From NCBI GenBank assembly GCA_946415705.1, contig CAMKTN010000003.1, positions 42,134 to 106,133 on the forward strand: DNA of 64,000 nucleotides, read 5' to 3'. Positions within the stretch are counted from its first letter, which is position 1. Each line of letters starts with the position of its first letter. Positions 44,122 through 51,723 of the stretch are shown here, piece after piece. The position numbers and the translations under genes were made by a program. Below the pieces are notes generated by a model that was not told the DNA's origin, ran no database searches, and saw nothing but the letters and a program-made list of their open reading frames with translations. Source of the DNA: an uncultured Prevotellaceae bacterium (GTDB lineage: Bacteria > Bacteroidota > Bacteroidia > Bacteroidales > Bacteroidaceae).

Positions 44122-45795
44122 TTATACGGGATAGTCGAGATATTTGAAGCGTTTGATGCTGCGTTTGGGTGTCTTCTCGAACTCCTCGGGCATCAGTTTG
44201 ATGGCGTGGAGGCGGGCATACGAGGGCACCACCTGATTCAGCTGCTGACGGTTCTCTTCCATCTGCGCTTCGAGCATGGCATCGGAGAGACCTGCGGCTT
44301 TCTTGTCATCGGGGTCGGTATAGACGAGGCCGTAGAGGTGCTCGCCCTTCTGGATGACCACGCACTCGCTGACGAACGGCAGTGCGCCCAGCTTGTCCTC
44401 GATTTCCTCGGGATAGATGTTCTGGCCGTTGGCGCCCAGTAGCATGTTCTTCGAGCGGCCCTTGATGAAGATGTTGCCCTCGGCATCCATGACGCCCAGG
44501 TCGCCGGTGTGGTACCATCCGTCCTTGTCGAGGACGGCGGCGGTGGCTTCCTCGTTCTTGTAGTAGCCGAGCATCACATTCATACCACGGGTGAGAATCT
44601 CACCGATCACGTTCTGCGGGTCGGGACTATCGATGCGCACTTCCATGCGAGGCGCGGGGCGTCCGCAGGAAGCGGGCTTAAAGGTTTCCCAACTGGCATA
44701 GCCCACGATGGGGGCGCACTCGGTAGTGCCGTAGCCCACGGTATAGTTGAAGCCGATGTCGTGGAGTACGGCTTCGATGTCCTGACTGAAAGCGGCACCG
44801 CCAACGATGATCTCAATGAAGTTGCCGCCGAAAGCCTGCTGCAGCTTGTGGCGCACCTCGGCTTTCACACGGTCGCGCAGGAAAGGCGTGTGAAGGGCTA
44901 TCTTAATGGCAGGCGTCTGCAGCTTTGGCATGACGGCCTTGCGAACAATCTTCTCGATGATGAGCGGCACGGCTACGACGAGGCGTGGCTTCAGGTCGGC
45001 AAAGGCCGCGAGCAGCACGGCGGGCGACGGTGTCTTCGCGAGGAAGTGGACGTGCAGACCATGCAGGAATTCATAGATGAACTCGAAGGCCATACCGTAC
45101 ATGTGTGCCATGGGGAGCATGGCGAGCATATTGTCGCCAGGGCCCATCTGTGAGCCAAGCGTATCCACGGCGAAGATGTAGTTGCTCCACAGCGCGCGGT
45201 AAGGAATCATCACACCCTTGGAGTTGGATGTGGTGCCGCTGGTGTAGTTGATGATGGCGAGCTCGTCGGGGCTGTCCTGATAGTAGTTGATGTGCTGCTT
45301 ACGGAAGTTCATGGGGTACTTCTCACCGAAGAGGCGGTTGAGGTTCTCGCGGGCATAGCGCACTTTCTCTGTGCGTCCTACGAGCAGCTTGTACTCCTCG
45401 TTGCTGTTGCAGAAGATGCCCTCGAGATGCGGCATCTTGTCCGCATTGAGCTTTGGCCATACCTGGTCGCCCACAAAGAGCAGCTTGGCCTCGGAGTGGT
45501 TCACGATGTCGTGGATCTGCTCGGGGTGGAACTCATGCAGGATGGGAACAGCGACGGCACCGTAGGTGAGCGTGGCCAGGAAGGCGATACCCCAGCGGGC
45601 GCTGTTGCGGCCGCAGATGGCAACCTTGTCGCCGGGCTTCACGCCAGAGGCTTCAAGGATGATGTGCAGCTTCTCAATAATGCGTGCCACGTCCTTGTTC
45701 TGGAAGGTTTGCACGCCGTAATCCGTAAGACCGTCGAGGTCCCAGTGTTTCTGCAGGCTTTCTTGTATGCAGCGGTTAAAACTATGTTCGTTCAC
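44122..45795 (-). CDS. Long-chain acyl-CoA/AMP-binding ligase, second of a tandem pair
   Basis: 557-residue ANL-superfamily ligase that activates a fatty acid with ATP and joins it to CoA or ACP. AMP motif NYTSGTTSNSKGVMIPYRA, VGYGTTECAPIVGYA and GWYHTGDLGVMDAEGNIF are conserved, and the catalytic-lysine tail ends KTPKRSIKRFKYLDYPV. Very similar along its length to the gene upstream at 45902, so a tandem duplication. No promoter in the 106-bp spacer, which holds GTTTAGC-type repeats and a 75-bp AT 9-mer tract; the pair is probably one operon. Confidence 0.9.
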   Translation of the reverse strand: MNEHSFNRCIQESLQKHWDLDGLTDYGVQTFQNKDVARIIEKLHIILEASGVKPGDKVAICGRNSARWGIAFLATLTYGAVAVPILHEFHPEQIHDIVNHSEAKLLFVGDQVWPKLNADKMPHLEGIFCNSNEEYKLLVGRTEKVRYARENLNRLFGEKYPMNFRKQHINYYQDSPDELAIINYTSGTTSNSKGVMIPYRALWSNYIFAVDTLGSQMGPGDNMLAMLPMAHMYGMAFEFIYEFLHGLHVHFLAKTPSPAVLLAAFADLKPRLVVAVPLIIEKIVRKAVMPKLQTPAIKIALHTPFLRDRVKAEVRHKLQQAFGGNFIEIIVGGAAFSQDIEAVLHDIGFNYTVGYGTTECAPIVGYASWETFKPASCGRPAPRMEVRIDSPDPQNVIGEILTRGMNVMLGYYKNEEATAAVLDKDGWYHTGDLGVMDAEGNIFIKGRSKNMLLGANGQNIYPEEIEDKLGALPFVSECVVIQKGEHLYGLVYTDPDDKKAAGLSDAMLEAQMEENRQQLNQVVPSYARLHAIKLMPEEFEKTPKRSIKRFKYLDYPV

Positions 45796-45804
45796 TATCT
45801 TATT

Positions 45805-45913
45805 TGTTTAGCGTTTAGCGTATAGTGTTTAGCGTTTAAGAATTGTCAATTTTCAATTTTCAATTGTCAATTGTCAATTGTCAATTCTCAATTTTCAATT
45901 CTCAATTCTCAAT
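45805..45913. repeat. GTTTAGC repeats plus long AT-rich 9-mer tract
   Basis: GTTTAGCGTTTAGCGTATAG units (45805-45836) followed by about eight TCAATTTTCAATTGTCAATT-type units (45839-45913). The last units encode the end of the upstream ligase. Confidence 0.85.
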
Positions 45914-47578
45914 GGGGTAGTCCATATATTTGAAGCGCTTGATGCTCTTCTTGGGCGTCTTCTCAAATTCCTCGGGAACGAGGACGAGGCCCTGCACACG
46001 AGCGTAGGCGGGGATGATCTTGTTGAGTTCCTGACGGTTGACTTCCATCTGCGCCTCCAGACCGTTGCGGCTGATGCCGCCCTTCCTGAGTTCGTCGGGA
46101 TCGGTATAGACGAGGCCGTAGAGCTGTTCGCCCTTCTGGATGACCACGCACTCCGTGACGTAAGGCAGCGAGGAGAGCTTGTCCTCGATTTCCTCGGGGT
46201 AGATGTTCTGACCGTTGGCGCCCAGCAGCATATTCTTGGAGCGGCCCTTGATGAAGACGTTGCCATCGACATCCATGATGCCAAGGTCGCCGGTGTGGTA
46301 CCAGCCGTCCTTGAGTGTGGCGGCGGTAGCCTCCTCGTTCTTGTAGTAGCCCAGCATCACATTCATGCCGCGTGCGAGGATCTCGCCCGGCACGTGCTGC
46401 GGGGCGGGGCTGTCGATGCGGATTTCCATGCGGGGCGCAGCCTTGCCGCAGGAACCCTGTACGAACTTGTCCCACGGGGCATAGCAGAGGATGGGGGCAC
46501 ACTCGGTGGCGCCGTACCCGATGGTGTAGTTGAAACCGATACCCTTCAGGAAGATCTCGATGTCCTGGTTCATGGCAGCGCCGCCCACGATGATCTCGAA
46601 GAAGTTGTCGCCGAAGGCTTTCTGCATCTTGCGGCGAATCTGCATCTTAACGCGGTCGCGCAGCAGCGGCGTCATCAGCGCCAGACGGATGGCGGGGGCG
46701 TTGATCTTCGGGAAGATGGCCTTGCGCACGATTTTCTCGATGAGCAGGGGCACGGCGATGACCACCTTCGGCTTCAGTTCCTCAAAAGCGCGAAGCATGA
46801 CGGTGGGCGAGGGGGTCTTTCCCAGAAAGGTTACGTGCACGCCGCGGGTCATCTCGTAGAGGAACTCGAAGGCCATGCCGTACATGTGTGCTGTGGGCAG
46901 GATGCTCACGACATTCTCACCGGGATGGACATGTGCATCATAGACCTCATGAGCAAACTGCACATTGCTCCACAGCGCGCGATAGGGAATCATGACACCC
47001 TTGGAATTGGAGGTCGTGCCGCTGGTGTAGTTGAGCACTGCCAACTCGTCGGGGCTGTCATTATAATAATTAAGGTCACGCGCGCGGAAATTCATCGGGA
47101 ACTTCTCGCCGAAGAGGCGGTTGAGGTTCTCGCGGGCATAGGTGACTTTATCCGTGCGGCCATGCAGGATGCGGTATTCGTCGCTGGAGTTGGCGAAGAC
47201 GCCCTCCAGCCCCGGCATCTTCTCGATGTCGAGCTGGGGCCATACCTGGTCGCCCACGAAGAGCAGCTTCGCATCGGAGTGGTTCACGATATCGTGGATC
47301 TGCTCGGGGTGGAACTCGTGGAGAATCGGTACAGCTACCGCGCCGTAACTCAACGTCGCCATGAAAGCAATGCCCCAGCGGGCAGTGTTACGACCGCAGA
47401 TGGCCACCTTGTCACCCTTCTTGACACCGGACGCCTCAAGAATGATATGCAGTTTTTCAATAATGCGTGCTACGTCCTTGTAGCGGAAAGTCTGGGATCC
47501 GTAGTCGCTGAGCGCGTCTAAATCCCAGTGTTCTGTAATACTCTGTTGTAATAAAGCATTAAAGCTTGGACATTCCAT
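45902..47578 (-). CDS. Long-chain acyl-CoA/AMP-binding ligase, first of a tandem pair
   Basis: 558 residues from ATG 47578 (MECPSFNALLQQSITEHWDL). Same motifs as its downstream copy: NYTSGTTSNSKGVM, IGYGATECAPILCYA, GWYHTGDLGIMDVDGN, SIKRFKYMDYP. The downstream copy ends DYPV-stop; here the end is DYPIEN-stop, the last codons coming from the AT 9-mer repeat, showing the repeat arrived at the 3' end after or during duplication. Promoter TACCTTTGC at 47618-47626. Different substrate ranges for the two are possible but not visible. Confidence 0.9.
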   Translation of the reverse strand: MECPSFNALLQQSITEHWDLDALSDYGSQTFRYKDVARIIEKLHIILEASGVKKGDKVAICGRNTARWGIAFMATLSYGAVAVPILHEFHPEQIHDIVNHSDAKLLFVGDQVWPQLDIEKMPGLEGVFANSSDEYRILHGRTDKVTYARENLNRLFGEKFPMNFRARDLNYYNDSPDELAVLNYTSGTTSNSKGVMIPYRALWSNVQFAHEVYDAHVHPGENVVSILPTAHMYGMAFEFLYEMTRGVHVTFLGKTPSPTVMLRAFEELKPKVVIAVPLLIEKIVRKAIFPKINAPAIRLALMTPLLRDRVKMQIRRKMQKAFGDNFFEIIVGGAAMNQDIEIFLKGIGFNYTIGYGATECAPILCYAPWDKFVQGSCGKAAPRMEIRIDSPAPQHVPGEILARGMNVMLGYYKNEEATAATLKDGWYHTGDLGIMDVDGNVFIKGRSKNMLLGANGQNIYPEEIEDKLSSLPYVTECVVIQKGEQLYGLVYTDPDELRKGGISRNGLEAQMEVNRQELNKIIPAYARVQGLVLVPEEFEKTPKKSIKRFKYMDYPIEN

Positions 47579-47617
47579 TGTAGTGTAATTTGCGTTGCAC
47601 ATTTTTTAAAAATCTGT

Positions 47618-47626
47618 GCAAAGGTA
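47618..47626 (-). promoter_or_regulatory. Bacteroidetes -7 element for acyl-CoA ligase pair
   Basis: Reads TACCTTTGC on the minus strand, 40 bp upstream of ATG 47578. Confidence 0.7.
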
Positions 47627-47697
47627 GCGTCTTTCTTGCACACTTCCAAATAATCTGTGCAAAAAGTGACGTTGAACGTACCAAAATTACTGCAATT

Positions 47698-47742
47698 ATA
47701 CCATTTTGGCCCAACGCGGGGCGCGTTAGGCCAAAAGGGTAT
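47698..47742. terminator. 45-bp imperfect palindrome after yggS
   Basis: ATACCATTTTGGCC / GGCCAAAAGGGTAT (one mismatch) extended inward by AACGC / GCGTT around GGGGC. It lies just past the yggS stop and upstream of the ligase promoter, so it may end yggS transcription; its length and AT outer arms are unusual for a terminator. Confidence 0.6.
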
Positions 47743-47760
47743 GCGTACCGAAAAGGAAGG

Positions 47761-48435
47761 TCAGTACTGGCGTTCGCCGAAGATTTGGGTGCCGATGCGG
47801 ATAAGTGTCGCCCCCTCGTCGATGGCGATATGCCAGTCGTCGCTCATGCCCATGGAGAGCTCCGTAAAAGAAGCGTGCGGGGCGTTGGACAGGGAGCGCC
47901 TAGCGCGCTCGAAGAACTGTCGGGCGGTGTGGAAGTCCTGGCGGATGCGGGCGGTGTCGTCGGTGTTCGTGGCCATCGCCATCACGCCGGCCAGCTCCAC
48001 GCCCTCCAGCTCGCGCCACGCGCCGCTGTCGAGATAGGCCATGGCCTCGTCGGGCGTGAAGCCGAATTTCGTTTCCTCGGCAGCCACGTGCAACTGCAAC
48101 AGACAACGAATCGTGCGTCCTGCCTTCAGCGCCTGCTTGTTGATTTCAGCCAGTAGGCGAGGGGAGTCGGCGGAATGGACGAGGTTCACGTAGGGCGCGA
48201 TGTATTTCACCTTGTTCGTCTGCAGATGTCCGATGAAATGCCATTCCAGCCCTGCAAGGTCGGCCAGCGCCGTGTGCTTCTGCTGAATCTCCTGCGCGTG
48301 GCTCTCGCCAAAGAGGCGCTGTCCGGCAGCGTACGCCTCGCGGATGGCTTCAGCCGGGTGGTACTTAGAGATGGCCACCAGCCGCACGCCCGCAGGCAGC
48401 TGCTCCGTAATCCTTCTTATTTCTTCTTGAATCAT
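47761..48435 (-). CDS. YggS/PROSC family PLP homeostasis protein
   Basis: 224 residues, single-domain alanine-racemase-like barrel that binds pyridoxal phosphate and buffers it. VRLVAISKYHPAEAI holds the PLP lysine, and FGESHAQEIQQKH, EWHFIGHLQTNK and LSMGMSDDWHIAIDEGATLIRIGTQIFG are the family motifs. ATG 48435 (MIQEEIRR) is used; a TTG two codons upstream lies in an AT repeat. Follows the DUF4494 gene on the same strand across a 16-bp spacer. Confidence 0.93.
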   Translation of the reverse strand: MIQEEIRRITEQLPAGVRLVAISKYHPAEAIREAYAAGQRLFGESHAQEIQQKHTALADLAGLEWHFIGHLQTNKVKYIAPYVNLVHSADSPRLLAEINKQALKAGRTIRCLLQLHVAAEETKFGFTPDEAMAYLDSGAWRELEGVELAGVMAMATNTDDTARIRQDFHTARQFFERARRSLSNAPHASFTELSMGMSDDWHIAIDEGATLIRIGTQIFGERQY

Positions 48436-48465
48436 TGTCAATTGTCCATTGTCAATTGTCCATTT
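48431..48465. repeat. CATTGTCAATTGTC repeat between DUF4494 and yggS
   Basis: Units of CATTGTC and CAATTGTC, the same kind as at 13875-13908; covers both the yggS start and the DUF4494 stop. Confidence 0.75.
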
Positions 48466-48898
48466 TCACGTAGTGAAACACATCCATGACGGCTGTCTCA
48501 GCGATGCTCACGATGACCCAGTCGCCCAGCGTGCCTTCCATGCCTTTGTCAAGACCTTTCACCGCGTCACGGAAGTCGGTAGCCTGCACGAGGACCGTCT
48601 GATTCGTGCGCTTCTCGACACCGCTGACCTCGTCGAGCGTAATATAAGCCACCTTGGCCTTGAACCAGCGGTCGGCAGCGGCGTCGGCGCTCTCGAAAAT
48701 GTAGCTGAGACGGGCGCGTTTGATGTCGGTGACGGTGAAATCGCCGCTGATGTAGGGCTTCATCTCCTCGATAAAGCGGCGCTCGGCCTCCGTGAAGCTG
48801 AGGGCTTCCACGATATATGTCTCTGTCGTCTTCTTCAGAAGACCTGTTTCCATTGTCTTGTCGTAACGGACTTTACATTCAAACCAATCGTTATTCAT
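48452..48898 (-). CDS. DUF4494 protein
   Basis: 148 residues, a Bacteroidetes-restricted uncharacterised family. WFECKVRYDKTMETGLLKK and the duplicated-looking WFKAKVAYITLDEVSGVEK suggest two related beta/alpha halves, each starting WF.(C/A)KV. No signal peptide, so cytoplasmic. Promoter TAATTTTGC at 48935-48943; yggS follows. Function unknown. Confidence 0.85.
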   Translation of the reverse strand: MNNDWFECKVRYDKTMETGLLKKTTETYIVEALSFTEAERRFIEEMKPYISGDFTVTDIKRARLSYIFESADAAADRWFKAKVAYITLDEVSGVEKRTNQTVLVQATDFRDAVKGLDKGMEGTLGDWVIVSIAETAVMDVFHYVKMDN

Positions 48899-48934
48899 GT
48901 GCGTTATTTGTTGAGTTGTTTTTCTGAATCGCGG

Positions 48935-48943
48935 GCAAAATTA
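48935..48943 (-). promoter_or_regulatory. Bacteroidetes -7 element for DUF4494/yggS
   Basis: Reads TAATTTTGC on the minus strand, 37 bp upstream of the DUF4494 start. Confidence 0.7.
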
Positions 48944-49028
48944 CAAAAAGTTTATGAACGCGAGACCTTTTTATGCTGAAAATGTCAAGGTTTATGGTTG
49001 AATGTGCTTCCATTTGATGGAAATGCCC

Positions 49029-49037
49029 TATATTTGC
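49029..49037 (+). promoter_or_regulatory. Bacteroidetes -7 element for secreted-protein operon
   Basis: TATATTTGC, 28 bp before the ATG at 49065. Confidence 0.7.
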
Positions 49038-49064
49038 AGCCAGAAACACATTAATGTATTCTTT

Positions 49065-50120
49065 ATGCATCGTTTTTACCTGATTTCTCTTGCGTTGTTG
49101 CTCTTGTGCCTGTCGTGGTCTGCGCCCGCTATGGCGGCGGTGAACCGGCAGCAGGCAATGCTCAACGCCAAGAACCTTGTGGTGACGACTACCAAAGGCA
49201 CCACTTATTACTACCTCGTAACCACCAATGACCCGCAGCGCCTGACGCTTGCCGACGGCAACGTAGAGATCTGCGGTGATGTCTTTGCCATCACAGACAT
49301 TCAGAGCATCGCCTACCGCAGCCTCTCGCGCGTCTTTATGGACGAGGACAGCACCACTTTCAACACCAAGATGACGCTTGACCACGGTCTGCTGGGCCTG
49401 CGCCGCTCGTTGGTCGTGGGGAAATGGAACTCGCTGGTGCTGCCAGTGGCGCTGACCACCGAGCAGATCCTTGATGCCTTCGGTGAGGGCACAGAGGTGG
49501 CGCAGCCGCGCGGAGTGAACGAGGAGGATGCCACCGTGGTGGAGCTGGAGACGATAGAGATGGCGCCCGGCGCTACTGTCATGAAGGCGTACTATCATTA
49601 TCTCGTGCGTCCCACGCGCGAACCCGACGTGGCCAGCGACAAGTTCATCGTGAACTTCGTGCCGAGTGCTTCGCGCGTCTATGGCCCGATCTATCTGATT
49701 CCCAACGTCACACTGGCCAAGAATGCTGTCGTCCGCACACAGACGCTATATGACAAGGATATACAGGCCGCCGTGCGCTTCCGCGGTACTTATAAGAAGC
49801 AAACCGTTGCCGCCGGCGCCTATATGCTCAACGATGAGGGCCTGATGACACAGAGCGAAGAGGCCGTAGAGGTGAAGGCCTTCACCTCGTGGGTCGAGGA
49901 CATCAACCCCGGCGAGAAGCCCCTCACCTTCTATGTCGATGGCGAGTCGATAGACCCCACGGCGATTGCCGACCTGCGGCTCTCGGAACCCACGGATGCG
50001 ACAGCCGACGACGGTATCTACGACCTCGCTGGCCGCCGCGTAGGCACGCTGCCTGCTGACCGCAGCCGCCTGAAGCCGGGCATGTATGTGATTCAAGGAC
50101 GTAAGGTGATTGTCAAATGA
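49065..50120 (+). CDS. Secreted protein with sorting-like C-terminus, function unknown
   Basis: 351 residues from ATG 49065 (MHRFYLISLALLLLCLSW) with a signal peptide ending around AMAAV; an upstream in-frame start would cross the promoter. Beta-rich body without known catalytic motif. The C-terminus GIYDLAGRRV...RLKPGMYVIQGRKVIVK is a clear example of the Bacteroidetes C-terminal module resembling type IX sorting signals. First gene of a probable three-gene unit with the HExxH protein (ATGA overlap) and the CotH protein. Confidence 0.75.
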   Translation: MHRFYLISLALLLLCLSWSAPAMAAVNRQQAMLNAKNLVVTTTKGTTYYYLVTTNDPQRLTLADGNVEICGDVFAITDIQSIAYRSLSRVFMDEDSTTFNTKMTLDHGLLGLRRSLVVGKWNSLVLPVALTTEQILDAFGEGTEVAQPRGVNEEDATVVELETIEMAPGATVMKAYYHYLVRPTREPDVASDKFIVNFVPSASRVYGPIYLIPNVTLAKNAVVRTQTLYDKDIQAAVRFRGTYKKQTVAAGAYMLNDEGLMTQSEEAVEVKAFTSWVEDINPGEKPLTFYVDGESIDPTAIADLRLSEPTDATADDGIYDLAGRRVGTLPADRSRLKPGMYVIQGRKVIVK

Positions 50121-50125
50121 AACGG

Positions 50126-50132
50126 AAGGAGG
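50126..50132 (+). promoter_or_regulatory. Unusual canonical Shine-Dalgarno site
   Basis: AAGGAGG, 5 bp before ATG 50138. Strong SD sites are rare in Bacteroidetes; here it decides the start in favour of 50138 over the overlapping ATG at 50117. Confidence 0.65.
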
Positions 50133-50137
50133 AACAC

Positions 50138-51721
50138 ATGATGAACATGAAAAGAATGACACTTTGGCTCGTCGCTTGCTGCGTGACAGCAACCATGAGC
50201 GCACAGATAAAGGCTTGGGCACGCTACAAGGACCGCTTCAAGGCACCGCAGTCCGTGTCGCTGGAGAATATCGACTATATCGAGGCGCAGTCCACCCAGC
50301 TTCGCTTCCACAATAGCAGCACCGATAGATTCGTCAACAAGACCCTGAGCACCTTCCTGCCCGTGGATCAGGCTGAGATGGTGTTCGCCGAGACAGAGCG
50401 TTACCTGCTGAAGCCTAACACCTATTCTGGTACTGACTACACGAACGAAGCTGCCACCAGTGGTTATAACTTCGCGCATAGCGTGGAAAGCGAGCACTTC
50501 GCCGTCTTCTGGGATGTGCGCTATGGCTCCGACCCCACCAAAATTAAGCATCCCGACCGCGGTGAGATAGCCAACGCCTACGATGTCCTCGACATCTGCG
50601 AGCGCTGCTGGGCTGTCTATGTCGAGGAGCTGGGATTCATCGTGCCGGGAGAGTCAACCACCGACAAGTTCAAGATTCAGCTCTATATTCCCTATCAGAG
50701 TGCATGGCGTGCCGATGCTTCCGGCACTGATGGTGTCAATGGCGGCATGACAGGCCTGGGACATTTCAACCCCTGGGCGGCCGTGGCGCGTGGCGGCCAC
50801 ACCGTAGCCCATGAAGTGGGCCACACCTTCCAGTACCTCGTCTCGGCCGACCTCGGCACCGATGCTGCCTGGCACTACGATGCCGGCTGGCGATGGGGCT
50901 GGGGCGGCGGCAACGACAACGGCTGGTGGGAGAGCTGCGCCGACTGGCAGGCCTATCAGATCTTCCCCGAACGCCAGTTCACCGACGGCGAGTACTTCGA
51001 GCAGCATCTCAATGCCCACCATCTCAACCTGCTCCATGAGGACTGGCGCTACGCCTGCTGCTACATCCAGGACTGGTGGTGCATGAAATACGGTCGCGAC
51101 TTCATCGGCCGCATGTGGCGCGCCTCACAGCCCTATGAGGACCCCGTCGATGTCTATAAGCGCCTCAACAGCCTCTCTCAGGAGCAGTTCAACAACGAAC
51201 TCATGGAGGGCTACATGCGCATGGCCACTTGGGATATCGACCGCGTGCGCGAGCGTGCAGCCCACCGCATCGGACATCATAAGACCTTCCTGAAGACCAT
51301 CAATGCCTCACAGGCCATCTATCAGGCCGATGTCGATCATTGTATCCAGAACTACGGCTATGCCATCATCAACATGACGCGACCTGCCGCGGGCACCGTC
51401 GTGCAAGCCCAGTTCACGGGCCTCACGGATGCCGAGGGCTATCACTATGTCTATCCCGAGCGTGCCGGCTGGCGCTATGCCTTCGTGGCTCTGCAGTCCG
51501 ACGGCACCCGCACCTACGGCGAGGTGAAGTCTGACAAGGAAGGTACCGCCGAGCTGACTATCCCCGCCAACTGCACGCGCCTGTTCTTTGTTGTCATGGG
51601 TGCTCCCACCGAGCACTGGCCACATCCCTGGACCAGCGGAAAGGCTTCCTCGGACTGGGCGCAGAACAACGAGCAGTGGCCCTATCGCGTACAGTTTGTG
51701 AACACCAAACCCGGTAGCTAA
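50138..51721 (+). CDS. Secreted zincin-like protein (HEVGH), DUF6055-like
   Basis: 527 residues with a signal peptide (KRMTLWLVACCVTATMSAQ). The motif TVAHEVGHTFQY (about H225-H229) is a zincin HExxH site, with a likely third ligand in WWESCADWQ. The segment SEHFAVFWDVRYGSDPTK is typical of Bacteroidetes DUF6055-type secreted proteins. C-terminal beta domain after about residue 400. Probable metallopeptidase or glycan-active zincin; substrate unknown. The start at 50138 is preferred because of the SD site; 50117 would overlap the preceding stop and delay the signal peptide. Confidence 0.75.
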   Translation: MMNMKRMTLWLVACCVTATMSAQIKAWARYKDRFKAPQSVSLENIDYIEAQSTQLRFHNSSTDRFVNKTLSTFLPVDQAEMVFAETERYLLKPNTYSGTDYTNEAATSGYNFAHSVESEHFAVFWDVRYGSDPTKIKHPDRGEIANAYDVLDICERCWAVYVEELGFIVPGESTTDKFKIQLYIPYQSAWRADASGTDGVNGGMTGLGHFNPWAAVARGGHTVAHEVGHTFQYLVSADLGTDAAWHYDAGWRWGWGGGNDNGWWESCADWQAYQIFPERQFTDGEYFEQHLNAHHLNLLHEDWRYACCYIQDWWCMKYGRDFIGRMWRASQPYEDPVDVYKRLNSLSQEQFNNELMEGYMRMATWDIDRVRERAAHRIGHHKTFLKTINASQAIYQADVDHCIQNYGYAIINMTRPAAGTVVQAQFTGLTDAEGYHYVYPERAGWRYAFVALQSDGTRTYGEVKSDKEGTAELTIPANCTRLFFVVMGAPTEHWPHPWTSGKASSDWAQNNEQWPYRVQFVNTKPGS

Positions 51722-51723
51722 TC

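Noticed and set aside
45839..45913. AT-rich repeat tract as a CRISPR array
   Set aside because: Units are 9-10 bp with no unique spacers and no cas genes; simple repeat.
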